Assembly: GCA_943788505.1 (NCBI GenBank)
Contig: CALSQR010000001.1
Span: 930,001 to 994,000 of the forward strand
Direction of reading: 5' to 3'
Origin: an uncultured bacterium
Lineage (GTDB): Bacteria; Bacteroidota; Rhodothermia; Rhodothermales; UBA10348
DNA: 64,000 bases
Made by a program: the position numbers and the translations under genes. The notes beneath the pieces were generated by a model, which saw nothing but the letters and a program-made list of their open reading frames with translations, was not told where the DNA came from and did not search any database. This document shows, one piece after another, positions 34,054-42,196 of the stretch (its first letter is position 1; the number at the start of each line of letters is the position of its first letter).

Positions 34054-36240
34054 ATGCGCCATTACATACTATATGCGGTCGTGGCCGCGCTTATGATTGT
34101 TGTTGGAGGTCGTGATGCGACAGCACAAGCAGTGTTTTTCTCAGAATCATTCGATGCCGTTTCTGAGCCGGATTTCAGCGATTCGGTTCTCTCGTTTGAT
34201 GCGAGCTGGAAGACGAATTCGTCGTCGTCCTCGCCCGGATCGGGCGCCAATAATGCGGTCCATACCGGCTCAGGGCCCGGTGCGCTGATTATCGGCCCTG
34301 TGGACCTCACAGCTGCACTGGATGGCACTATCTCATACTGGGCGCGCAGGACCTCTTCTTACGCCGCAGACAGCCTCATCGTGCGGGCAGGATTTGATGG
34401 GGTATTGTTTGATCTCGATGTCTTCGGCGGCGGTCTGCCAGCGGTGGCCAGTTCCTGGGAAGAGATTGCTGTTCCTGTGCCGGACACTTTGCTTGGGTCA
34501 GCCTCGGTCTATTTGTTGTTCAATGGCCGTGGTGGCACGAGCAGCGGTTCGAATATCCGCATTGATGATATCTTGGTTGCTGGAACGGCAGATCCCGGCC
34601 TTATTCCAAGCGCCTTCGGCTTCGAAAGCGAGTCCGCAACATGGCTGCAGTCTGATTCAGTTTTTTCTGTAGAACTAGACCTATCCTGGCCCGGCCCAGA
34701 TACTTTACAGGGCATTCAATTCGATCTGGATTTTGATGAGTCAATGGTTTTAGTCGATTCTGTTCTACTCGGCCCCGACCTGCTTGGCACTTGGTCTTCA
34801 TCGTGGGAGGCTTCTGTCGGAACGATCCGAGTAGCAGCTGTGGACTTGTCGCCAGATGGACTGCCTCCGGGGCCCCATTCCGATGTGCTGCATGTATATA
34901 TGAGTGCAACAAGTCCGGTAGCTTCCGATACGACTTTCACCCTAGGTCTTTCCGGTATCTTGGCCGTTTCAACTTCGGCAGCGGCTGATGAAATCCTGTT
35001 GCCAGGCGGTACGCGGTCTCTGGGCATCACCCTGTCCCCTGCTGCGGCATCGATTTCCTTGTCTTCGCTGGCGCTGGATTTCGGGACTGTTGTGGCTGGG
35101 AACTCTGCCGAGGTGAGTCTCGACATTTCCAATCCTACTGGCTCAACTTCTCTCGTGTTTTCAGGATTTGCGTTCGAATCGTCCTTGGCGTCTGATTCCT
35201 TATCGGCTGTATTGCCTGATTCGGTCGACGTCGGATCTCTGGCGTCTGGGCTGTTTCGAATTCACCCGGACATTACCTCTGTTGGCCAGCTTTCGGGGAC
35301 ATTAACCTTGTATCACAACGCTCCCGGTGACTCCATCGTCGTGGATTGGACGGCATTGGCCCTTGGTGGTCGCGGAGATGCAGATGCTGACGGCGTGTTT
35401 GACGTCGCCGATGTCGTTGCGTCGCTCGATGCGAGCGTGTCATTTACACCGCCTGACGCTGAAGTGCTTCATCGACATGACCTCTTCCCTTTCCCCTCGG
35501 GAGATGGCGCGGTCGATGTTCGCGACGTAACTCTTGCTATACAGGCCATCCTCCGTAATCAATGGCCCGACGGCTCTCCTCTTCCGGTTGCGCCCTCGTC
35601 TGTACCCGGTTCACCCTCCTCAGGTTCGTTGGCCGATGCGGGCGTTTTCAAATCGGATGCATTTCGACTCGTAAAATCAAATTATGGGCTGTTCGTGGAG
35701 GCCCCGGTCGCTCTTCGTGGCATCCAACTTGAATTTCGATTGGGCTCACCGATCTCCTTCCAGCAGCCAACAAAAACGGGCGCTTCGCTCTCCACGTTCA
35801 TCGACGCAGGATCCGATGTTCATCGCGTACTGTTGCTGGCTCGTGCTGATACCCCCTTTGACGCGGGTCACCTGATACTTTCGGGAATCGCTCCAACGGA
35901 AATGGAGTTGATTTCTGGTATTGTCGTGGATACCGACGGTGCCAAACATGATGTGGTCGCTGAGCCCGCAAGCTTGACGGATCTGGATCTACAACTTCCC
36001 AGTGAGCTCATTACCGTCTACCCAAATCCACTACCACTAGGTCAAAGACTCCAAATAGCTGCAACGGCAGGCCAGGTACAGCGAATTGAAGTGTTCGATG
36101 CTATCGGACGAAAACTGTATTCGTCTTCTAACATGGTCGTATTCGTTCCAGCAGACGTCTTTCGAGTGCCCGGCTTCTACTACGTACGCCTCACGGAAAT
36201 AGAAAAGGCAACAACGATTTCCATCATTGCTGCCCGATAG
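34054..36240 (+). CDS. T9SS-secreted multidomain protein with cohesin-like and dockerin domains
   Basis: A 728-residue secreted protein; ribosome site AAGGAGGG just upstream of the ATG. Order of domains: signal peptide (1-25); a jelly-roll/choice-of-anchor segment (about 27-175); a cohesin-like domain (about 185-325, DTLQGIQFDLDFDESMV); an ASPM/Hydin-like Ig domain (about 338-432, LDFGTVVAGNSAEVSLDISN); a type I dockerin pair (about 438-505) with calcium loops DADADGVFDVADVV and GDGAVDVRDVTLAI; a second small beta domain; and a T9SS type A sorting domain (about 655-728, VYPNPLPLGQ). Cohesin and dockerin in one chain suggests calcium-dependent self-association or a surface scaffold. It has no visible catalytic domain. 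Confidence 0.82.
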   Translation: MRHYILYAVVAALMIVVGGRDATAQAVFFSESFDAVSEPDFSDSVLSFDASWKTNSSSSSPGSGANNAVHTGSGPGALIIGPVDLTAALDGTISYWARRTSSYAADSLIVRAGFDGVLFDLDVFGGGLPAVASSWEEIAVPVPDTLLGSASVYLLFNGRGGTSSGSNIRIDDILVAGTADPGLIPSAFGFESESATWLQSDSVFSVELDLSWPGPDTLQGIQFDLDFDESMVLVDSVLLGPDLLGTWSSSWEASVGTIRVAAVDLSPDGLPPGPHSDVLHVYMSATSPVASDTTFTLGLSGILAVSTSAAADEILLPGGTRSLGITLSPAAASISLSSLALDFGTVVAGNSAEVSLDISNPTGSTSLVFSGFAFESSLASDSLSAVLPDSVDVGSLASGLFRIHPDITSVGQLSGTLTLYHNAPGDSIVVDWTALALGGRGDADADGVFDVADVVASLDASVSFTPPDAEVLHRHDLFPFPSGDGAVDVRDVTLAIQAILRNQWPDGSPLPVAPSSVPGSPSSGSLADAGVFKSDAFRLVKSNYGLFVEAPVALRGIQLEFRLGSPISFQQPTKTGASLSTFIDAGSDVHRVLLLARADTPFDAGHLILSGIAPTEMELISGIVVDTDGAKHDVVAEPASLTDLDLQLPSELITVYPNPLPLGQRLQIAATAGQVQRIEVFDAIGRKLYSSSNMVVFVPADVFRVPGFYYVRLTEIEKATTISIIAAR

Positions 36241-36286
36241 CCCTTGCTAGCCTTAGCTTTCTCGCGCTACCTATCCCTATGGTTCT

Positions 36287-36943
36287 CTATGGAAAAAGGT
36301 ACCGATCCATGTAGAGGAAAAGCAGTGTGCTCGCGGTCGATATCCAGATTAAGAAAATCACAACGAGGGAAACCAACTTCCAGGTTTCAGCCCGATCTCC
36401 TTTTTCTCTCGACTGTTTGTTTTTTGTCTGCTTAACTTTGGCTTTGCGCGTGAGCTTCCGCTTGTCTTCCACGGGAATGGATACCGTTGGATTCACATTC
36501 ATCGTGAGCTCATTCGACAAGTCCACTTGGCCTTGTCCGTCGCCTTGGGAGGGCAGCACCTGAGGGGGAGGTGTGCTGTCGAGCCCGGGACGGTGTCCAG
36601 CCATTGGCCAGACAGGCATCATAGGATTTGCAACGTCGCGCCGACCATCTCCAGACCAAATAGGTCCAGGATTGGTCACTTTGGAACCGGAATCGCCCGA
36701 AGATCGCGGCAATTCATTGCTTTCGCTGGGAATACGTGCGCCACTTGCCATCATACTGGATCCACTTCCTAAGGAACGCTCGCTCTGAAATCCCATACCA
36801 TTACCTTTTCCAAGTCCATCTCCTGCATAATTTGGCAGGAACTGGGGAGGAATGCCGTTCGGCCGCGTTGCGGGAATGAACTGCGATCCTCCTACCTGGG
36901 GGCCGAACTGTGGGCGCGGCTCAAAGGATGGGCGATCCAACAT
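36287..36943 (-). CDS. Unrecognised protein: disordered Pro/Gly/Ser-rich with C-terminal membrane anchor
   Basis: A 218-residue protein I do not recognise. Residues 1-150 are low-complexity and rich in Pro, Gly, Ser and Asn (for example MLDRPSFEPRPQFGPQVGG), followed by a strongly basic stretch KRKLTRKAKVKQTKNK and one hydrophobic helix (about 190-212) close to the C-terminus. That is the layout of a tail-anchored protein with a cytoplasmic disordered region. It converges on the cohesin/dockerin gene and lies 191 bases downstream of aroC. Codon use is ordinary for the window. It might be a scaffold or membrane adaptor, but there is no direct evidence. Confidence 0.6.
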   Translation of the reverse strand: MLDRPSFEPRPQFGPQVGGSQFIPATRPNGIPPQFLPNYAGDGLGKGNGMGFQSERSLGSGSSMMASGARIPSESNELPRSSGDSGSKVTNPGPIWSGDGRRDVANPMMPVWPMAGHRPGLDSTPPPQVLPSQGDGQGQVDLSNELTMNVNPTVSIPVEDKRKLTRKAKVKQTKNKQSREKGDRAETWKLVSLVVIFLIWISTASTLLFLYMDRYLFP

Positions 36944-37134
36944 CGGGGTCTTAGTAGCGAAAATGGTGGGACGAATGAAATCCGGATTCGGATGACCGAT
37001 TGCTACTTTAACCTAACGAGACTTTCTCCGGGATTTGCGGGCGCCCTACAGAAAAACTTCACGATTCGACGAGAAAGTAGAGGCCTTGCTTTTTAGAGGC
37101 CTTGGGAAGCGCTCTTCAGTCACTCAACTGATGA

Positions 37135-38310
37135 TTATCCCTTCAGCCTTCCAAGGATTTCATCAAGTGAATCGCCACCAAATTTTTCTAGTAGGGCATT
37201 AGCAATTTCGACAGCCACTACGGCTTCCGCTACGGTCGACGCCGCCGGCACGCTCGTCACATCGCTTCGTTCATACCGAGTAGGGCTCTCCTTTCCAGTG
37301 GACATGTCGGCTGTTCCAAGAGGCTTGATCAGCGTCGGAATCGGTTTCATAAACCCTCGAACGATGATTGGCATGCCGTTAGACATGCCGCCCTCGATGC
37401 CTCCAGCCCGGTTTTGGGTTCTTGGAAACACCCCGCTCTCGGCCCGAATCGGATCGTGAACTCGTGAACCCCTATCGCCAGCAGCCGCAATTCCATCACC
37501 AATTTCGACTCCCTTCTGCGCTTGAATACTTAAAATCGCCCGCCCAAGGTTTGCATCCAGCTTGCGATCCCACTGCACATAAGACCCCAATCCTACTGGC
37601 ACACCAGTAACTACCACCTCGTAAATACCGCCCAAGCTATCCCCTTCTCTCTTCATCGCCGTGATATGCTCCTTGCAGCGTGTACTGAGCTCGGTATCCA
37701 GCATGCGCACTTCGCTTGCATCAGCTAGGTTATTAATGCTCTCTGCGCCATCCGTAATCAATGTTTCGAGCTGTGCTGCATACTCAGACGGACTGCCGTA
37801 CCCAACCTCGCCAATCTGCGTAACGTGGCTGCCAATCTGAATCCCAACAGCATTAAGAAATGCTCTAGCTATAGAACAGCATGCAACCCGCATCGCTGTT
37901 TCTCGGGCGCTAGATCGATCAATCACTGGACGGATATCATCGAATCCGTATTTCTGGGCGCCCGTCAGGTCAGCGTGGCCGGGCCTTGGAAGGGTAATCT
38001 TTTCGACTCCATCACCATTTCCATCAATCGACATAACCTCAGGCCAACCCGACTTGTCCTTTCTAAATGCTGCGTTGTCGAGCCGTAATGCAATCGGGCC
38101 GCCCATCGTCTTGGAGAATCGTACCCCAGAATATATATGGACTTGATCCGTCTCGAATTTTGCCCGTCCGCCCCGACCAAAGCCTAACCAGCGCCGTGCT
38201 AGATGGCGGTCAATATCATCCGTGAGTAGCGGAACGCCAGCTGGTACGCCTTCAACAATACCGATGAGGGCTTCGCCGTGGGATTCACCGGCTGTGAGAT
38301 AACGGATCAT
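37135..38310 (-). CDS. aroC: Chorismate synthase
   Basis: A 391-residue enzyme with all three family signatures: GESHGEALIGIVEGVPAG at the N-terminus, the GRAILSIQAQKGVEIGDG region in the middle, and RSDVTSVPAASTVAEAVVA near the C-terminus. It converts EPSP to chorismate using reduced FMN as the last step of the shikimate pathway. Length is in the normal range for the long form. No other shikimate genes are adjacent; the preceding minus-strand gene is the HtrA protease, 119 bases upstream. Confidence 0.97.
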   Translation of the reverse strand: MIRYLTAGESHGEALIGIVEGVPAGVPLLTDDIDRHLARRWLGFGRGGRAKFETDQVHIYSGVRFSKTMGGPIALRLDNAAFRKDKSGWPEVMSIDGNGDGVEKITLPRPGHADLTGAQKYGFDDIRPVIDRSSARETAMRVACCSIARAFLNAVGIQIGSHVTQIGEVGYGSPSEYAAQLETLITDGAESINNLADASEVRMLDTELSTRCKEHITAMKREGDSLGGIYEVVVTGVPVGLGSYVQWDRKLDANLGRAILSIQAQKGVEIGDGIAAAGDRGSRVHDPIRAESGVFPRTQNRAGGIEGGMSNGMPIIVRGFMKPIPTLIKPLGTADMSTGKESPTRYERSDVTSVPAASTVAEAVVAVEIANALLEKFGGDSLDEILGRLKG

Positions 38311-38429
38311 GAAACAGGGGTCGTTGTGGTCCAGGGCAAAAGTATTCCAACCAATCGAGGCGCTGAAGCGTCCTGATACGGACTCTCCTAGGCCTCACTC
38401 CCAAACTACGGCAGACAACACTCTCACGC

Positions 38430-40031
38430 CTATCGAACAATTTCGTAGAAAGCCGTCGTTCCATCACGCCGGACAGTGCGCACCAAAAGGTTGCCTTGCT
38501 GCCGAAGCGCATCGTTCAGCGTATCGACATTATATACAGGCAGGTCATTGATTCCGGTGATGATCACCCCTCGCTCCACTCCTGCGTTCGCAAAAGGACT
38601 TCCTTGCTGAACATCGGCTAGGTACACACCATGTGCCACCTGAAAGCGCCGACGAGATCTTGCATCCAGATTAGCAACACCGATACCCCACTCTTCCACT
38701 TCCGTGATGAGATCTTCGGGCACCTGCGGCTCCACAAAGACTTGATCTTGAGGTCGATTCATTGTCGACAACCAACTGGCATAGCCTGGATCTTCGCGAC
38801 CTTTTAGCGTCACGTTGAATGTCAATGAGCGAGAATCTCGCCAGACCTCAACTGGGACTGCATCGCCGGGAGAAAAAAGTGCGATAGCACTTTGCAGTTC
38901 GTTCGGTTCGGTCATCGACCGCCCGTTGATGGAAAGAAGCACATCTCCTGTTCGAAGTCCACCTTCGAAACCAGCCAGACCTCGCTGAACATTCGAAAGG
39001 TAGACACCGCGTACGCCATCGAGGCCAACCTCGCGAGCCGCTTGTGCATTCATGGCGACGATAGATACGCCTAGGTAGCCGCGTTTGACCTCACCAAAGC
39101 GAATCAGATCGCGCACAACGCGCTCCATCAAATCGACTGGTACAGCAAATCCGTACCCTTCATACGAACCTGTTTCCGTGGCAATGGCCGTTGCGATGCC
39201 AACCAGTTCGCCTCGAAGATTCACCACGGCGCCGCCCGAGTTTCCCGGATTGATTGCTGCGTCCGTTTGAATAAAGCTTTCGATACCGAGCTGATCCTCT
39301 ATCACATTGACCTGTCGGCCTATGGCGCTCACAATACCGGCCGTGACGGTCGATGTTAGTCGAAATGGGTTGCCAACGGCCAACACCCACTCTCCTACCT
39401 CAACCTTATCTGCATCGCCCAAGGCAATAACTGGAATATCTTGTTTAGGATCGACCTTGATCACCGCTAGGTCCGTGGTCGGATCAGAACCCACGACGCG
39501 CGCTTCAAATTCTCTCTTGTCGTTCAAAATCACACGAATGCGAGAGGCATTGTCAACAACGTGATTGTTGGTGACGATATAGCCGTCAGAACTGATGATG
39601 ACGCCGCTGCCCAAGCTCTGAGATGGCTGAAGATTTCCCTCACGACCGAAAGGAGACAGGAAGCTACGCGTCACCGTTGACTCTACTTCGATATACACGA
39701 CCGTTGGAGTAACCCTCGACGAGACAGCTTTGAACACCTCGTTCATCGACATCACATCCAGATACTGCGAGGGGACTTCAGACTCTGGGATGCGGACATA
39801 GCCCGAACCGGCATCGGAACCAAGCTCAACTGCTCGGGTGACTTCGACGGGGAATCCGTCATCCGAAAAAACACCCCCAAACCACAGGGTTAGCAAAATG
39901 CCGATCAAAAGCCCAACAATTATTAGTGCGATCGGCTTGAGATTGGTCGATCCAGATCGCTGATTAATTGCCGTCTGCGCCGACGTGGGGTTCGGCGTCT
40001 CTGACTGCGACGTATTTCCTGAAGGCTCCAT
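38430..40031 (-). CDS. Membrane-anchored HtrA/DegP-type serine protease with two PDZ domains
   Basis: About 533 residues: a Ser/Thr-rich cytoplasmic tail, one transmembrane helix (34-54), a trypsin-like domain with the triad His157 (TNNHVVD), Asp187 (TTDLAVIK) and Ser265 (NPGNSGGAV), and two PDZ domains (about 300-395 and 440-533). It is likely an envelope quality-control protease or chaperone facing the periplasm. The ATG at 40031 is chosen over a GTG two codons upstream because AAAGG is five bases before it. A 263-base gap to the next upstream gene likely holds its own promoter, as expected for a stress-regulated gene, though no clear sigma-E-type site was seen. Confidence 0.95.
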   Translation of the reverse strand: MEPSGNTSQSETPNPTSAQTAINQRSGSTNLKPIALIIVGLLIGILLTLWFGGVFSDDGFPVEVTRAVELGSDAGSGYVRIPESEVPSQYLDVMSMNEVFKAVSSRVTPTVVYIEVESTVTRSFLSPFGREGNLQPSQSLGSGVIISSDGYIVTNNHVVDNASRIRVILNDKREFEARVVGSDPTTDLAVIKVDPKQDIPVIALGDADKVEVGEWVLAVGNPFRLTSTVTAGIVSAIGRQVNVIEDQLGIESFIQTDAAINPGNSGGAVVNLRGELVGIATAIATETGSYEGYGFAVPVDLMERVVRDLIRFGEVKRGYLGVSIVAMNAQAAREVGLDGVRGVYLSNVQRGLAGFEGGLRTGDVLLSINGRSMTEPNELQSAIALFSPGDAVPVEVWRDSRSLTFNVTLKGREDPGYASWLSTMNRPQDQVFVEPQVPEDLITEVEEWGIGVANLDARSRRRFQVAHGVYLADVQQGSPFANAGVERGVIITGINDLPVYNVDTLNDALRQQGNLLVRTVRRDGTTAFYEIVR

Positions 40032-40294
40032 GTTCACCTTTATTGACAGTGCTATCGGGGTACTGCTCCATCGGACTCAGTATACAAACATCATCATCGA
40101 TGGATGCATTCAACCTGGATCACAGATTAGTACATGTGGCGTCATATTCGTTTCGGCGTTTGGGCGATTCGCTTGCAGCAGTTCTCTGCAATAGTCTTGG
40201 CTTTCGCGATACCCGAAACACATCGCCGACCTATTACCACCACTATTTCAGCATGCCAACAAACCGTGCTGGATTTAAATTTACCCCACAATAC

Positions 40295-41086
40295 TCATCC
40301 ATTTGCCGTCATCTGACCGATTTCATTTATTTCGTCCCTCATCAGAGCAGCCACAGCTTCCTGAGCTCTTCTCGCTAATTCTTTTCGATCTCTACCTGAC
40401 GCGTGAATAGGTTCTCCGATGCGGATCACAAAATGCAACGGGCCGAGACCTAGAATATGCCACAGATTGGCAAACATGGTTTGTGGACTCGTCCAAGTCA
40501 CGGTCATCCGAGACTCCATTGATACAGGCTGCCCACTGATCGTGCGTAGATGGAAATACATCGGAACGATGAAGCCATCGTCCATGCCTGCAACCGCTTG
40601 AAAACCTCCTGTTTTGAAAGGCAGGAGCTGCTGACCATCAGATGTTGTGCCTTCTGGGAAGATGAGAACTGGCACTCCATCACGCATCCGGTCTTGGATT
40701 TCATTAACTGTTCCTGTCGTTTTCATAACTCGGCCACGATGGGCGAAGATGATGCCTACGGACCTGCACACGAAGGAAATGATGGGCCAGGAGCCCATTT
40801 CCGCTTTCGCAACAAACGACACATCCAATGTTGCTGCAAGGATCCAGGGGTCAAGCGTCCCGATATGGTTACACGTGATCAGCGATGCCTTTCCCCTAGG
40901 CAGCTTTCCTCGAGTTTCGCTTGTGAGGCCCAAAATACAAGTCAGGGCAACACACCCGGCACGTTGGCGACTCGCGATATACGAAGCACGGGCGCGCGCT
41001 GAAAGCGCGCGCCCGGCAAAAACCATGTGGACGCAATACGCGACCATCACAAAGAGAAATCTGAACGCCTTGAAAAGTCGAATCAT
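40295..41086 (-). CDS. plsC: 1-acyl-sn-glycerol-3-phosphate acyltransferase (PlsC-like)
   Basis: A 263-residue acyltransferase with an N-terminal hydrophobic segment and the LPLAT motifs: NHIGTLD (the NHxxxxD catalytic pair), RGRVMKTTG, and LIFPEGTTSDG. It transfers an acyl chain to lysophosphatidate or a similar acceptor in the inner membrane. The stretch encoding AGRALSARARAS near the N-terminus forms a perfect 11-bp inverted repeat at the DNA level (40990-41014). It lies 51 bases downstream of the kinase fragment gene on the same strand. Confidence 0.9.
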   Translation of the reverse strand: MIRLFKAFRFLFVMVAYCVHMVFAGRALSARARASYIASRQRAGCVALTCILGLTSETRGKLPRGKASLITCNHIGTLDPWILAATLDVSFVAKAEMGSWPIISFVCRSVGIIFAHRGRVMKTTGTVNEIQDRMRDGVPVLIFPEGTTSDGQQLLPFKTGGFQAVAGMDDGFIVPMYFHLRTISGQPVSMESRMTVTWTSPQTMFANLWHILGLGPLHFVIRIGEPIHASGRDRKELARRAQEAVAALMRDEINEIGQMTANG

Positions 41087-41137
41087 GGGTTGGGTCGAGA
41101 TCTATACCAATAATCCAATATCCGAAATACCGAGGGA

Positions 41138-42166
41138 TCAGGCACTGGCTGTATTTCCCATTCCCTTAATTCTTCTCGGCATCTGACGAGGCGCTTCAGC
41201 CTCCTTGAGTAGGACAATAAATGTCGATCCAACTCCTTTTTCACTTTCTACTCTAATTGATGCCCCCATCAACTGAACAATGCCAGACGTTATTGCCAGC
41301 CCTAGGCCCGTTCCTTCATGCGTTCTGGATAGTCCATCAGACTCTTGAACAAATGCACTGAACAAGTCAGGCAAAAACTCAGCTTCAATACCTATACCTG
41401 AATCCTGAATACGCATTTCGATACCATTTTCAGCTCTATCGAATGATATTCTGACCGTTCCTTGATCGGTAAATTTAATAGCGTTGCCAACCAGATTATG
41501 TAGAATGCGAGACAATCCATGCATATCCACCATTGCATGGAGAGAAGCCTCTGGACGCTCGATTCGCAACGACAGGCTTTTTCGAGTCGCCGCGTCTTGG
41601 AACTGTACAACCTCCTGATATGTCGCTTGATACAGATTAACGGGTTCAAGATTAATGTCCATGATCCCGGCTCTGAGTTTAGCCAGATCAAGAAGCGAGT
41701 TGAGCGTGTCCATCAGGCGACCACCACTGTCCTCGATAATATCTAGGAATTCTCGGTACTCGGCGTCTTCCGGTATCTCATCCTTTAGAACACTTGTAAA
41801 GCCAAGAATGGCTGTCAAAGGGGTGCGCAGTTCATGCGAGGTTGTCGCAAGAAACTCATCTTTGAGCTTGTTTGCCTGCTTCAAACGATCGTTGGCTTCG
41901 GACAGCTTTTTAATTACTTCACGTTCACGCTCCAGCTCTTTAGGCTGTTCAACCGCAAGCTTGTGTGAGCGTCGCATATGGAGATACTTTCGCGCTGAAA
42001 TAATAGCGGCAATGGCCACTAACACGTAAACGATGTAGGCCCATGCCGTGCGATACCAAGGCGGAAGAATGACAAATGAATAGGTTGAAGATTCACTCAA
42101 CCTGCCGATTTCGTCTTTCGCTTGGACTGCGAGGGAGTATTTGCCCTCCTTTAGGCTGGGGGTCAT
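41138..42166 (-). CDS. C-terminal half of a propeller histidine kinase: transmembrane, HisKA and ATPase domains
   Basis: This half contains the end of a YYY Ig-like domain, one transmembrane helix (about 40-58), a coiled segment (70-100), the HisKA H-box SHELRTPLTAILGF (phospho-acceptor His111) and a complete HATPase_c domain (N box HNLVGNAIKF, G1 DSGIGIE, G2 GTGLGLAI). There is no receiver or DNA-binding domain. The frame is continuous with the upstream half except for a TAA at 42197-42199: codons between that stop and the first ATG at 42166 read WTEWSLESEV, normal for a YYY domain. It could still be expressed alone from the GAGG-preceded ATG, but it would have no sensor. Confidence 0.82.
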   Translation of the reverse strand: MTPSLKEGKYSLAVQAKDEIGRLSESSTYSFVILPPWYRTAWAYIVYVLVAIAAIISARKYLHMRRSHKLAVEQPKELEREREVIKKLSEANDRLKQANKLKDEFLATTSHELRTPLTAILGFTSVLKDEIPEDAEYREFLDIIEDSGGRLMDTLNSLLDLAKLRAGIMDINLEPVNLYQATYQEVVQFQDAATRKSLSLRIERPEASLHAMVDMHGLSRILHNLVGNAIKFTDQGTVRISFDRAENGIEMRIQDSGIGIEAEFLPDLFSAFVQESDGLSRTHEGTGLGLAITSGIVQLMGASIRVESEKGVGSTFIVLLKEAEAPRQMPRRIKGMGNTASA

Positions 42167-42196
42167 TACCTCGGACTCGAGCGACCATTCCGTCCA

